Below, piece after piece: positions 45,301 to 57,139 of a stretch of 64,000 nt of DNA. The DNA lies in assembly GCA_947683425.1 (NCBI GenBank), contig CANTUQ010000058.1:16803501-16867500 (forward strand), in the 5' to 3' direction. The stretch's first letter is position 1, and each line of letters starts with the position of its first letter. Position numbers and translations under genes: made by a program. Under the pieces are notes generated by a model, which saw only the letters and a list, made by a program, of their open reading frames with translations, did no database searches and was not told the DNA's origin. The stretch is from Excoecaria cochinchinensis (Eukaryota; Streptophyta; Magnoliopsida; Malpighiales; Euphorbiaceae).

Positions 45301-45929
45301 ATAATGTGGTGAGGTGTTTTGTACTGTTCCGAAAACAAAACAGTGATTGCAACAGTTGTACAATAGGAGAAAGTGAACAGTCAAATCATTTAACTGTGTA
45401 AAAGCGGAGGAGTTGTGGGACCCACTAATCCAACTTGTCAGCTGATGCTGGAAAATTCTTCCACGCGGATAAGGCGCGTGAAGAACGGATTACCTAATAT
45501 ATGGTGACAAAATAAAATTGTTGATGTCAGTGGGTACCACGTAGGACGAATGCTGGCCGTCGATGTCTCCGGCCATAAGAAATCTGAGGGATAAAATAGA
45601 GAGTCAAACACCTATCTTGATAGGTCTCTTTGACCACACTGGGAAACATGCCTTTATTAAATAAATTAAATTAATAATTTTCAAAAGTTTGATTGAGCTG
45701 TCACTTCAATCGAGGCGCTCTTCGTTGAAAATCGAGGTACATTGTTAATTTACAATTTTAGACATCCATTATCTCATATTTTCAGTTCCTTTGATACACT
45801 GCACAATGTCCAAAAACTCCCTTGCTCTGCTCTTTTGCCCTTTTCCTTTATTTATTTATTTATTTCAAACTCTTTCCCTCTCTTCTTTTTTCTTTTAAGG
45901 TTTTTTCGCTTTCAAAATGAGTGGATGAC

Positions 45930-45960
<31 letters not shown>

Positions 45961-46200
45961 TATTGAGGCTTCATACAATTAATGCCTAAATATCTCAGAT
46001 TTTGACAATTCCATCTTTGAATTGGTTGAAAATGAAATTATAATTTTATTAACTATTTATGTATGTTGATATGAATTGGAAAATTTCACATAAAAAATTA
46101 TTATCAATCACACTCGTTTTAAATTTGTAAAATGACATAATTTAATTTAATAAAATTATATTTTCAACAGCTAAAATGGACTATAAATTAAAGAGAGATA
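45301..46200. promoter_or_regulatory. Possible orphan promoter-like region
   Basis: From about 45340 to 45660 the sequence is GC-richer than its surroundings and carries GTGGGACCCAC, TACCACGTAGG, TTTGACCAC (W-box-like core) and the hairpin ACCTATCTTGATAGGT. A pyrimidine-rich segment (45770-45905) and a (TTA)n run (45929-45960) follow. E2 is inserted at 46206. No coding exon is visible, so a gene here is only a possibility. Confidence 0.25.
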
Positions 46201-46205
46201 GTATT

Positions 46206-46673
46206 TGATAACCCAGCAAATATCATTTGCTCTAAGTCCCATCCTGTCGGCCCATTTAAACTGGCAAGGCCCAAAACCCATCTGCTAAAGGTATCAGACG
46301 CGAGCCCCTAGGCAGCGCACATGCCCGATCGGCTGATGTGACCGCCAGTCCCATCAGCCGCCTGACTTAAGGCAGCGCCCATGCCTACCACCTGCTCCCT
46401 GTCATGTCGCCGGATACCTACTCTGACAGCCAGTAATCACTCCCCAGGCACTCAAGTGCCCCTCGACTATCTCTTATAAATAGCCCAGCCAACGATGGCA
46501 CCAGGTATTGAATTCACATTATTATCTCTCTAAAGCACATTTTCTCTCTAAGCTACTAACTTAAGCTTCGGAGTGCTCACGCCTGGTCCGACCGGGCTCT
46601 TCTCATTGCAGGGTTATCTCATCCGATCGGATCGACCTCTCTCCTACAGATAAAGACATTTTTGGATTTATCA
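46206..46673 (+). repeat. E2 5' LTR
   Basis: 468 bp; TATA box TATAAATA at 46475-46482. Closely related to the E1 LTR in the same functional orientation. Confidence 0.97.
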
Positions 46674-46693
46674 TTTGGTGCTTTCATTGAGAG
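46674..46693 (+). other. E2 primer binding site
   Basis: TTTGGTGCTTTCATTGAGAG, identical to the E1 site, with the gag ATG beginning at the very next base. Confidence 0.85.
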
Positions 46694-48421
46694 ATGGCGA
46701 ACTCAAGATCCAACGAGAATTCAACCCCCATGGATGTTGATCAGGAGACTAACATCCGTGCCAGGCCAGGGACCTCGCGAAGGAGGGAAGGACTCACCGG
46801 GTCCTCAACAAGGACCAATTCCCTCCTTGAAATTGATGATGCCATTTTAAGACAACCTGAAGACACCCCCATAACCGTGAGGAACTTGCGCTCTCTCATG
46901 GATGATTTTGTCAAAAGCATCGCCCAGACCATAAATAAGGACAAGATACTCGCCACCTCTGAAAGAGCTCAAGAGCGACTCCTCTTGAGCGAAGACTTCA
47001 GAAAGAGGAGGAACAAGGGGATAATCATCGACGAGTCGCGAGCTCAAGATCATTCAAGGCCCACGGCTGGAACCCCGGGAAGGCACAGTAAGGGTAAGCA
47101 AAAAGTGTCCGCCAGCAGATGCTCCCCTTACAGCAGTAGGTCAGTCACTCCCCCCATAGGAGATGACTTATCACATGCTTACACCCCAAATCACAGTCGC
47201 GCGAGAGGACGCAAAGGTGACTCTACTGCCGTGACCTTGAGCAAGGGAGACCTACGGCTCAAGCAGAAGCTCCAGCGGCTTGGTTTCCTCGCGCCAAAGA
47301 AAGGCGCCTTGGGCGGGAACACATGCGGGAACACCGCTTCTCCCTTCTGTAAAGAGATCACTGACTCGGAGCTGCCTCCCAGGTGGAGGAACATCGTGAT
47401 GGACAAATACACAGGTAAAACCGATCCCATTACTCACTTGTCTGAATATTTAACCAAGGTGCAGGTTTACACCTACGATGAGCGGATCGCCTGTCGAGTC
47501 TTCCCCACCACTCTGGGAGGAGACGCCCTCAATTGGTTCCACGATCTGCCACAGGAGTCGATCACTTCCTTCAGGCAGCTTAAGGAGCTGTTCATCACGC
47601 GCTTCGTTGTGCAGACAAGAGCCCCGAAGTCGGTGAGTGATTTGTGTAATCTCTATCAGAGAGCCGATGAAAGTCTCAGAGATTACGTCGACAGATTCCA
47701 AGCCACCATGTCCGAGGTAAGGAATGTAAGCGTGGAAATGGCGGCAACAGCCTTGGCCGGGGGCATCACCGACCGTCCCTTGTTTGAATCACTCGCCACA
47801 AAACCCCCGGTCAATTTTGCCGATCTCATGAAGAGAGTCAGGCAGTACGTTCAGCTGGATGACGCCCTAAGGGCGAACAGGGGAAGAAAAACAAACGTCA
47901 TGAACAGATTGCAATACCCCGATGGGCGCTCGTTCAGCAGGGCACCAGCATTTGAGCGGCTAGGACGGAGCCCGGACAGATCAGAGACTTCAAAACACCA
48001 GGGCACACGAAGGGAATTCGGACAGGGACAATCCGAACGTCTAAATGACTGATCTCCCCAAGCCTTCACTCCACTCAATGCCAGCCCAGCAAAGGTGCTG
48101 ATGTGGATTAAAGAGAAGCACCGAAAAGTGCACTGGCCCAAGAAATTGTCCGATCGGCACAGGTTGGAGAGGGACCAAAGCAGTTACTGCGAATTCCACC
48201 GAGACGTCGGCCACACGACCGACGAGTGCTATTCGCTGCAAAAGGAAATAGAGCGGCTTATACAAAGGGGGTTCCTCAAAAACTTTGTAGGATCGGCTAG
48301 AGGGGAAAGTCCCTGTAGACAGCCAGACGCCGATAAGGATGACTCCGGCACGGATGACGACGAACGAAGAAATCCAAGGGCTGCAGGACCAAGCAGGCCG
48401 TACGTCGGAGAGATAGATTAG
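46694..48421 (+). pseudogene. E2 gag with zinc knuckle
   Basis: One frame of about 575 codons with a single TGA at 48050-48052. It carries the same gag domain as E1 (CRVFPTTLGGDALNWFHDLP; LRDYVDRFQATMSEVRNVSV). After the stop comes KEKHRKVHWPKKLSDRHRLE and the knuckle YCEFHRDVGHTTDEC of the C-x2-H-x4-H-x4-C type. The N-terminal 130 residues differ from E1 at many positions, while the capsid core is close. The frame ends at TAG 48419-48421, where protease would have begun. Confidence 0.88.
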
Positions 48422-48540
48422 GATAATAATGGGTAAGAGGGCAACGCCCCGAGACGACCCTAGAAGCGCAGCATACAAGCAAAGCTTTATAGGAGAAGCG
48501 CCAAACTGCCAAGCGGACTTCGTTCCCACAAACCGTCATA

Positions 48541-49224
48541 ATAATGTATTAGAACCTGGCAATTGCCTGTTTAATAAAAAGGTTATCTCTTTGAAGCATC
48601 ATATGTAATTTATGCACTAATCTGAAGTGTTTGCTTTACGGAGGATCTCACCTCCCTAGCTCGAATATGCAATTTTTATGCAGCTTTACGAGTATCGGTT
48701 AACTTATGCACTGATCTGAAGTGTTTGCTTTACGGAGGATCCTACCTCCCCAAATATTATCTGTATTATAGAGGATCTAATCTCTCTCGCTCGGTTATGC
48801 AATTTTTATGCAAATTTACGAGTACTCTCGGCTATGCAATCCTCATGCAGTTCTACGAGTACCACTCAACTCGATTTCGCAATAACTATGCGATTCTACG
48901 AGTATCACCTAGCTCAGTTGTGCAATTATTATGCAGCTTTATGAGCATCGCTTAGCCTAATTGTGCAAACTTTATGCGATTTGAAAAGCCAGTTTGATCC
49001 GATCGGTCACTGAGCTTTGGCGTTATCCGAATTCAGGAAGTACTTGCAAATTTTATGCTATATTTCACGAGTAGTACTTAGCTCGATTATATTGTAAATC
49101 TCAATACAAACCTATGAATGCAATAACTCGCAGAAATATGCAATTTTATCAAGAATGCCTCCACTATACAATTCGTAAAGAATCGTTACAAAGATAGAAA
49201 ATATAAAAATAAAGCTATTATAAG
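48541..49224. other. E2 spacer with tandem repeats between gag and antisense gene
   Basis: It begins with an E1-like sense poly(A) signal AATAAA (48573-48578). A variable repeat about 43 bp long, related to the E1 unit, follows at 48640-48990 (ATGCAATTTTTATGC...TACGAGTA), including a doubled AGTGTTTGCTTTACGGAGGA (48627 and 48720). The remainder matches the E1 spacer in reverse order as expected. Confidence 0.75.
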
Positions 49225-51697
49225 CTAACTATCTATGTTTACAATATCCACCTCGCCAGGAGGATCAACGACTTGCTCAGCGTTCGGCCCAGCAGTGGCT
49301 TGAGAGGGATCGGCAGATGGCGACACGGACTCAGCTCCACCTTCAGAGATAGGCCCCGCTGAAGGTTGCACCACTATCTCAACCTCAGGCGCTGGAGGCA
49401 TTGTAGGATCGGTTTCTGCTGGAGTCTCCCGATCGGCCTCAGGAATCGAAATATCTCCCTCCGAAGCTCTCTGAGTCGCCTCCCCATCAAGAGCGTCCCC
49501 TTCGTCATCACTGGTAGGAGGCGCAGGTAGTGAAGCCGGATCATCCATCCAAGACAGATCGGCGCCAGGAAAGCGCCTCCCAGCTTCATGAATTAGCCGA
49601 GACAGCAACTCTACCTGAGCCTCTGCTAGCTCATCAAGAAGGCGCTCCTTCTGGTTTGCAAGCTCCTCTTCAAGGATCGTAGTGAAAGAAGCCTCTTTCT
49701 CCTTCAGAGACGCCTTCAGGGACTCCTCTCCCTTTCGATGCTGCTCGCCCACTGTTTTTAATCTGGCATTCTCCGCGGCCAACTCTTTGCATCGGCATCC
49801 AGTCGGGTTGCGTCCGCTTCGAACCGCCTATTTTGTGCATTTTCGGCAGAGAGGCGAGCAACCTCCCCCTTCAGCTTGTCAACCTCCGCTTGCCGTACCT
49901 TCAGGTTCTGGGTTTTCTGGTGGACTTCCTTCCGCAAGGTCACTGTCTCTAAATGAGAAGATGAAGATCGCTGCTTTTCTCTTGCCAGATCGGCACGAAG
50001 AGCGGAGGCCTCCTTCCGAGCAGTATCAGCGTCAGCCTTGGCCTTGGAGCCATCCTCCGCCCTTCCTTTCCAAGTAGACGCAGCGAGCTGAAGACGCTGA
50101 GCCCTTCTGGCCACCTGTCCCAAAAAAAGAAGGGAAAATGAACCATAAAAAATGGGCCGACAAAAAAAAAAAAAAAAAAAGAAGGGAAGACTTCCTACAT
50201 CAAGAAGTTGAATGCCAATCGCGTGAAAATCTTTCTGGATCTGGCTAGTCTCACCGATCTCCCTATGATCGTCTTCCCGAAGGAGACCGCGGCAAATAGG
50301 CCCAGCCACTTGGCCTAGGGACCAATCGCTGCCAAAGTTCTCCCTCAGGAAGTCTTTGAAGAGCGTCGGTCGGCAATCCCCCGATCTCCTGGGCGTTTCC
50401 CCTTGCTGGATGGCTTTGCCCCTAACAACCACCCGACTGTCCGACTCCACAGCAGCCTCAGCAGCTCTCTTCTGAGCGACCTCTTCCGCCTCTCGGAAAG
50501 CAACACTGATCAACGCATTATCCTCGTCCGGTTCATCACGAAGATGTGGAGGCCGACTACGCACCAGTTGCGGAGAAGTCTCAGTCCGAGGCGCAGTTTT
50601 CTGACCAGCAGCGGTAGAAGTAGGTGCAGGAACAACCACGGGAAGCGCCGAGGAGATCGGAACGGCCGCAATGGCAGAAGCCGTTGTTGAAGCATCGGCC
50701 GCTCCCCTAGAGGCTTGAAGATCGGCAGAAAGAACCAACCTTCTCCTCTTTCTTTGCTCCTGGGTTTTCTTTTCTGCCTCGCGTTTTTGCCTGATCCGGT
50801 CGCCAAGCTGTTTTGACGCGCCATTACCACCAGCCATCTCAGCTGCAATCAGGCAACAAACAAGATAAGTTTTCATACAAAAATCTATCACAAAGCACAA
50901 ATAAAATGCAATGCATGATATGCATGATAGTGCATAATGGCAATATTTTCTTCCCGATCCTAATGCTAACGTTCTGCATCCTCAGCGGCTTCTGAGCTGG
51001 AAGACCCAAACAGCGTGGTCAAAAGAAAGCTGGACTGATAGGGCTCTCCATGCCTACTTACAGCGTCCATCAGCTTCTTTATATCGCCCTCATACATGGG
51101 CTGACCCGCTGCAAGATCCTTCAAGATCTCAGCCCTGTTCGATCGGGTGAGGCGCACGCCAAATCCACCCTTCATCCCGACCAAGAAGTATCTCTCCTTG
51201 TACCCTTTCATCGAGGTCGGGATAAACATCAATTTCTTCTTCGGTCGGCTGGTGAAAAAGTACTCTGTCCCATCGCTTCGAGCCGATATGTAGAAGAAGT
51301 GCGTGAAAAGCTCAAGGGTCGAAGCGACCGCCTCTATTTGGCACAAGATTTTGAAGCATGCCACTGACCTCCACCCGTTCGGATGTAGCTGGTTAGGGGC
51401 AATCCCATACCCTCTCAGGATGGCCATTTCAAAGGCGCCGAGTGGGAGCCTCAGGCCAGCATCCAGGCTCCAGAGATGGCAAATAAACCACTCGTTGTTA
51501 TTTCGGCCAAAAGGCCCTTCGGTCACCGCCATCGATTCCGGGCAGGCCACTACCGATACCTCTTCAGGAAAGCCATATTTGGAGGAAATCTCAGCCACCT
51601 CCTCAGCGGTCAATCGAGAGTGGAATTCAACGGCTGGTCTGTTTTGATAGCCATCCAAAAAGCTACTATCGAGCCTATCACCACTACTAGAGGCCAT
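49225..51697 (-). pseudogene. E2 antisense gene, three exons
   Basis: Exons 51697-50971, 50842-50199 and 50114-49225 correspond one to one with E1 (727/644/890 versus 724/644/891 bp). Splice sites are the same except that donor 1 is GTTAGC rather than GTGAGC, still GT. The Transposase_28-like exon 1 is nearly identical in protein to E1. Exon 3 has lost one base near 49788, shifting the frame in the coiled coil; otherwise it is open. TATA box at 51929-51936 and a GTAAGTAAT 5'UTR donor precede it. It ends tail-to-tail with gag. Confidence 0.82.
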
Positions 51698-51928
51698 TTT
51701 TAATAGAAGAAGGGCGGACAGATACAAGTTTCTAGTTTTTAAATGGAGTGGATGCAGGCAGAAAGAAAGCAAAAAGGAAAGAGGAAAAATTACTTACTTG
51801 ACAGAAAGAACTCAAGGAATTCGAAGAAGCAAGAAGATGTTTGCAGAAATCTGAGATTCAAGAAGGAATTTTGACAGAGCTTCGCTAGGGATTTCGAAAA
51901 TAAAGAGGAAATACTCTGCAAAGTTCTC

Positions 51929-51936
51929 TATTTATA
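51929..51936 (-). promoter_or_regulatory. TATA box of the E2 antisense gene
   Basis: TATAAATA on the minus strand, 232 bp upstream of the ATG at 51697, at the position equivalent to 1759-1766 in E1. Confidence 0.7.
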
Positions 51937-52206
51937 GACGAAAGCTTCTCAAAAACACCAAACAACGCGCCATTCAGCAGGCGCCACGTGTCAAAGGACA
52001 TTATGTCTCTGCGAAGAACGAAGTGTCACCCTCGATACGCTCACAGCATTAAAGGAGAACAGCTGTCTCAGTGGGCGCGTCACTTCAGAAAAAGCGCCTC
52101 CCAAATTCAAAAAGCGCGCCAGTACGCGTCTTCGGATCGGGAATCTCCATAACTGATTCCATCCGAACGGACCAACAAAGGCGAATCTATGCCCGATCGG
52201 ACCTGT

Positions 52207-52220
52207 TGAGGGGGGACAAG
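52207..52220 (+). other. E2 polypurine tract
   Basis: TGAGGGGGGACAAG against the 3' LTR, the same as in E1. Confidence 0.9.
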
Positions 52221-52688
52221 TGATAACCCAGCAAATATCATTTGCTCTAAGGCCCATCCTGTCGGCCCATTTAAACTGGCAAGGCCCAAAGCCCATCTGC
52301 TAAAGGTATCAGACGCGAGCCTCTAGGCAGCGCACATGCCCGATCGGCTGATGTGACCGCCAGTCACATCAGCCGCCTGACTCAAGGCAGCGCCCATGCC
52401 TACCACCTGCTCCCTGTCATGTCGCCGGATACCTACTCTGACAGCCAGTAATCACTCCCCAGGCACTCAAGTGCCCCTCGACTATCTCTTATAAATAGCC
52501 CAGCCAACGATGGCACCAGGTATTGAATTCACATCATTATCTCTCTAAAGCACATTTTCTCTCTAAGCTACTAACTTAAGCTTCGGAGTGCTCACGCCTG
52601 GTCCGACCGGGCTCTTCTCATTGCAGGGTTATCTCATCCGATCGGATCGACCTCTCTCCTACAGATAAAGACATTTTTGGATTTATCA
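52221..52688 (+). repeat. E2 3' LTR
   Basis: 468 bp; six substitutions from the 5' LTR. Followed by the duplication GTATT. Confidence 0.97.
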
Positions 52689-52693
52689 GTATT

Positions 52694-54824
52694 GATAAAA
52701 TTTTAATTGTGCCATTTTACACACTTAAAGTATCTATCTCTAAATTAGTTACAAATGTGTTTATTAGTTAATAAATTTACAAAATAAAGTGTCAAAATTG
52801 AATTTCTAAAAGATTTTTGATTTGGATTGGAAAAAAAATACTAATTAGAGAAATATATGCAATCTATATAATAGAAAGGGATCAAATTGGAAAAAAAAAA
52901 TAATTAACCTTTCTTAATTTTATAAAAAGAAACATAAAGTAACATAAACAAAAATTAAAAACATTTTAAGCGAAAGAAAGTGACTTTTGTTTAAATAGTG
53001 TACATTTTTACCCTCACTTCATTTAGTTTTATTTATATGCCAAATGATGTTTCTTTTTCTTTTACTCAATTTAACTTTTAACTTTTTTATTTTTTCATTT
53101 GAAGCCATAATTTTTAAATTTTAATGAGTATTTATTTTTATTTTTTTTCATTCAAAGTGAAAATTTTTAAATTTCAATGAATATTACATATTTTTATGTT
53201 CTATATGTGCATTAAAATAGAAATAATTAATAGAATGAAAAAATATATATAATTGTTGATAATTGATAAAATTATATTTTAGTAAACTTGAATTTATAAT
53301 ACTAAAATTATTTAATTTCTGTTATTATAATCTAATATGTCTTATTAACCATTTCTTAGTGGTTTTTTAAATTAATTAATGACATTAATAATTTCTTTTA
53401 ATTTGTCTGTCATAATTAAAATTCAATTAATATTTAATTTCTCTCGTATTTTTTAAAATAGCAGAAAAATCATGATTGAATAGCCAGACATCATAATGGA
53501 AAACATTAATATTGCTGTCTGTGCCAAATTTTATTATCTATCTATAGATGGCATGTAATCTATATTATCCATACCCAAGAAACATAAGCCATTTAACTAC
53601 AAATTGGTTGCCAAAAAGGCTAGTGTCTTCCATCCTGGACAGAAAAAAAATTAACTGTTCGATCGAGCGTTATCTAATCAATTATATTCCTTCATAAAAG
53701 ATACATGATGTGTCTAATACGTGAAATATAATTTGAGTTTAATACACGAAATGGAATTAAATTAGTTTTAGGAAAAAAAGAATCTTCCAAAATATTTCAA
53801 TATAAAAACAATGAACATATTTAAATTATTAATAATTTCCATGAATTAGCCAAGTCATTTGCACATAACTTACCCTTTGATCATCATTTCCATGAATTGG
53901 GCAACTCATAACTTACCCTTTGTCATACCAAACCAAGACTATTATTCTCTACATCCGCAGTAAAAATAAGAACGTTTATTTATCTTAGACTTTGATTTCG
54001 TCCGTTGAGTGAAGAAAATTTTATTGATAAAACTTTTCTAAGGTTTTTACGAAATTAATTGTTTGAATAGTTATATCAATTTATTTTTAGGCATATTCAA
54101 CTTTTTTTTTTTTTTTGAGAAGGCATATTCAACTTAATTGCCTAATTGGTATTAGTCAAAATGCCTGAAGTTTTTCTCGTGTATTTTAATTTTTTATTAG
54201 AGGTTTTTCAAATCAAAAATGGTTTCGACCGTTTTATGTTTATTTATACATGGTTTTCAGGTTTCAGTCAAATATTTCTAATTTTATTCTTACCATTCTC
54301 CTTTCGTATTTATTTGATTTCAAATTTTCAATTAAAAACATTTAGTTACGACTAATTTTTGTTTTGCAGGCATTCAAAGAAATAATTAAGGGGCAGTTAT
54401 TAAAAAACTTAGCAACTTAAACATAATTTACTAGAAAAAACACTTCTACTGTATTTGACCATTGGTTGGATTAATTTGACTTTTGCATATCATTTTATTT
54501 GCATGATCTCATACGTTTAACCCTATCTATTCATATTTTAGCCTAAGCATTCAAATAAAAGGTCAATTTATTGTTGAAATTTTGTCAACAAAATTCATTA
54601 GTTTAATTTAATGTTATGCTGAATTAGATTGTTTCAAATTTTCAGGAAATTCAGCCTTTTTTTTTTTTGTAAATTAATGAGAATGTCAAGAATCTAAAAA
54701 AAAAAAACCGTATTTATTTGACTTCATATAAAATATTTTAGTATTCAATAGAATAGTTTATGGTAAATGTTGATATCAATTCATTAATAGAGTTTGAGTT
54801 CAATCTAAACTCACAGGTCTCTAA
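52694..54824. other. AT-rich intergenic stretch
   Basis: No gene. Long A/T runs, with a near-duplicate pair AGGCATATTCAACTT at 54090 and 54121. Confidence 0.5.
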
Positions 54825-55502
54825 TAGGGGTGAGCAAAAAAACCGATGGACTCGGTTAACCCAAAAAAAATCCGAAACCGAACCGATAGACTGGTTAACC
54901 GATTGTAATGTACTGGTTAATGGTTAGTGTTTTGAAAAAATCGATATTAATGGACTGATTAATGATTTTTGACTCATGTGACTGGTTAACCGAACCGAAA
55001 TCAAATTTTTAATTAATTTATTAATAATTTATATAACAATTTATCCTAATTAAAGATGATCATATACTTTTTTTCATTATACTAATTATTTTAAAGTTTT
55101 TAAGTTTTTTTAATTGGCTATTAGTAAGTATAACAATTTATCTAATTAAAAATGATTATGAACCGGTTAATATATTTACTCATTAAATATTAATTTTTAC
55201 AAACAAATTTGCTTATATTGACCAAATATTTTTATTTTAACAACAATAATGTTATATTATAGTGAAAAAAACTTTAATTTTTAAGTACCTTAAACATTTT
55301 AATTTTATTTATGAATATATTTATAACTATAGTGGTTAACCGAAAAAAATTGGGTAACCGATTCGAAAATCCAAAACCGATTGACTGGTTAACCGATAGT
55401 AATGGACTGATTAATGGACTGGAATTTCAAAAAATCAATATTAATGGACTGCTTAATGGATTAGGGCTCATGAACCGGTTAACCGACCATGCTCACCCTC
55501 TA
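54825..55502. mobile_element. hAT-like MITE, AACCG-rich family, 0.68 kb
   Basis: The ends TAGGGGTGAGCA and TGCTCACCCTCTA form a near-perfect terminal inverted repeat. Subterminal GGTTAACCGATTGTAATG and AACCGGTTAACCGACC motifs occur in both orientations. No ORF of note and no clear 8-bp duplication. Relatives are at 25975-26168 and 33030-33500. Confidence 0.6.
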
Positions 55503-55716
55503 TATAAAAAATATATATTTCAAATACTTTATATAAATTGTTTCGGATTAAATTAGTTCTTTTGCAATAAAATCGATTTCATTAATTTTTCAAATAGTTT
55601 AAAAAAATTGGTAAAGGGGTAATTAATTTTAGACTAAATCAAGGTTTGTTAGTAAATTTCTAGGAAAATTAACAATTAATTGAAGCATTAAAAAATATTT
55701 ATTTGAAAAAAAAATA

Positions 55717-55953
55717 TGTTATGAAATATTCCTATTCTGGATGGCTACCTCTATTCCTATATTGGTTATTTCCTATATAACTTGATTTTATTTCTATATT
55801 TATCTATTTTCTATGTAGGTTAAATTTTCTTATTTGAACTCAATCTCCATATCTATAAATAATTGTTTGAGATACACAATAAAATTATCAGAAAATATAT
55901 ATTTCTTATTTCTCTTTATATTTCTATTTAGATTTTAACTTTTATTTATAACA
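55717..55953 (+). repeat. Copia-type LTR, 237 bp, truncated element
   Basis: TGTTATGAAA...TTTATAACA has TG/CA ends and a 6-bp inverted repeat, an internal TATAAATAA box (about 55854) and, right after it, CGTTATCAGAACGATC, which resembles the TATCAGAGC-type PBS common in plant Copia elements. The internal region stops at the E3 LTR (56063) after about 110 bp. Confidence 0.6.
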
Positions 55954-56062
55954 CGTTATCAGAACGATCAAATCTCTACCAGAAATGTTGATAATTGGAA
56001 GCCGGTGGTTTACTATAACCCAGCTCGAAGGAATCAAGATTTTAATTTTCAAGAATTATACG

Positions 56063-56562
56063 TGATAAGACGAAGGATGTCTTTATCTAGAAGAGAGAAA
56101 GAGCCGATTGGAAGTTTCAAGTGATAGAGAGGGAAAGCCGATCGGATGACTGAGACCTATAAGAAAGAATACCCGATCGGACCAGGCGTAAACACTCCGA
56201 AACTTAAGTTAGTAGCTTTCTAGAGAGATAATGCTTTAGAGAGAGAGTCTCAGAGATTAGATACCTGGTGCCACTGTTTGCTGGGCTATTTATAAGAGAT
56301 AAAAGAGGTGCACTTGAGTGCCTGGGGAGTGATAACTGGCAGTCAGAGTAGGTAAGCGGCGAAGCGACAGGGAGCAGGTGAAGGGCATGGCGCTGCCTTG
56401 TGTCAGTGGGCTGATTGGACGTATTGTCACATCAGTCCGATCGGACATGGCGCTGCCTTCATGCTCAAGCTTTGTGCTATTTGCTGATGGGCTTTGGGCC
56501 CTTCCAGGTGGATTGGACCGACTAAATGACCCTCTTTGCACATGTTATTTATGTAGTTATCA
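56063..56562 (-). repeat. E3 3' LTR
   Basis: 500 bp from TGATAAGACG to GTAGTTATCA; minus-strand TATAAATA at 56287-56294. The PPT (CTTTTGAGGGGGGACAAG on the minus strand) abuts it. Confidence 0.93.
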
Positions 56563-56879
56563 CTTGTCCCCCCTCAAAAGGGTCCGATTGGGCATAAATT
56601 TGCCTTGAGTTGCTCCGCTCAGGGAGAGTTTACTTTGAGTTGTGCCGATCAGCGAGAATTTTACTTTGAGGTGATCCGATCAGTAGACATCCGTTGGTAA
56701 AATTTTTGAATTTTGAAAGGCGGTCATCTGAAGAGACGCGCCTGTTCTGGCAGTTGTCTCATTTAATGCTGCGCGTGCACCGAGGGTGATGTTTCGTTCT
56801 TCGTACAGCAATGATGCTTTTAGAACACATGGCGATCATCCATTGGTGAGACATTTGGCGTCTCTGAGATGCTTTTGCC

Positions 56880-56887
56880 TATAAAAA
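56880..56887 (+). promoter_or_regulatory. TATA box of the E3 antisense gene
   Basis: TATAAAAA, 260 bp upstream of the ATG at 57140, followed by a GTAAGTAAT donor at about 57030 as in E1 and E2. Confidence 0.6.
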
Positions 56888-57139
56888 GGTAATTTCTTGG
56901 CATTTTTTCCTCACTTTTCTGCAATCCTTAGAGAAACTCTGTCACAATTTCTTCTCGTTTTCTTCATCTTTCGCGTTCTGGTGGTTTTTGCTCTCTATTT
57001 TCTAAAATTTTTCAAAGTACCTACAATCAAGTAAGTAATCCCTTCTCGCCTGCCTTTGATTTTTCCTCTCGTTCTTTCTATTGCACCTTTGCATTCAACT
57101 CACTTCACCCCATTAGAGACTAGGGTTACTGTGTTGAAA

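Larger units (their letters stand above)
46206..52688 (+). mobile_element. E2: complete non-autonomous Tat-type element lacking pol, 6.48 kb
   Basis: 468-bp LTRs (TGATAA...TTATCA) are flanked by a perfect duplication GTATT (46201-46205 and 52689-52693). PBS and PPT match E1. It holds gag (46694-48421, plus), a repeat spacer and the antisense gene (51697-49225, minus). Protease, RT, both RNase H domains and integrase are absent: the gag frame diverges from E1 near 48418, and by about 48541 the sequence again matches E1 just past the end of its integrase (AGAACCTGGCAATTGCCTG). The LTRs differ at only 6 of 468 sites by my count (98.7%), so it inserted more recently than E1. Confidence 0.97.

Noticed and set aside
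45742..45966. 74-codon ORF ending in poly-Tyr
   Set aside because: The tail is a (TTA)n microsatellite and the rest is pyrimidine-rich; no sign of a real protein.
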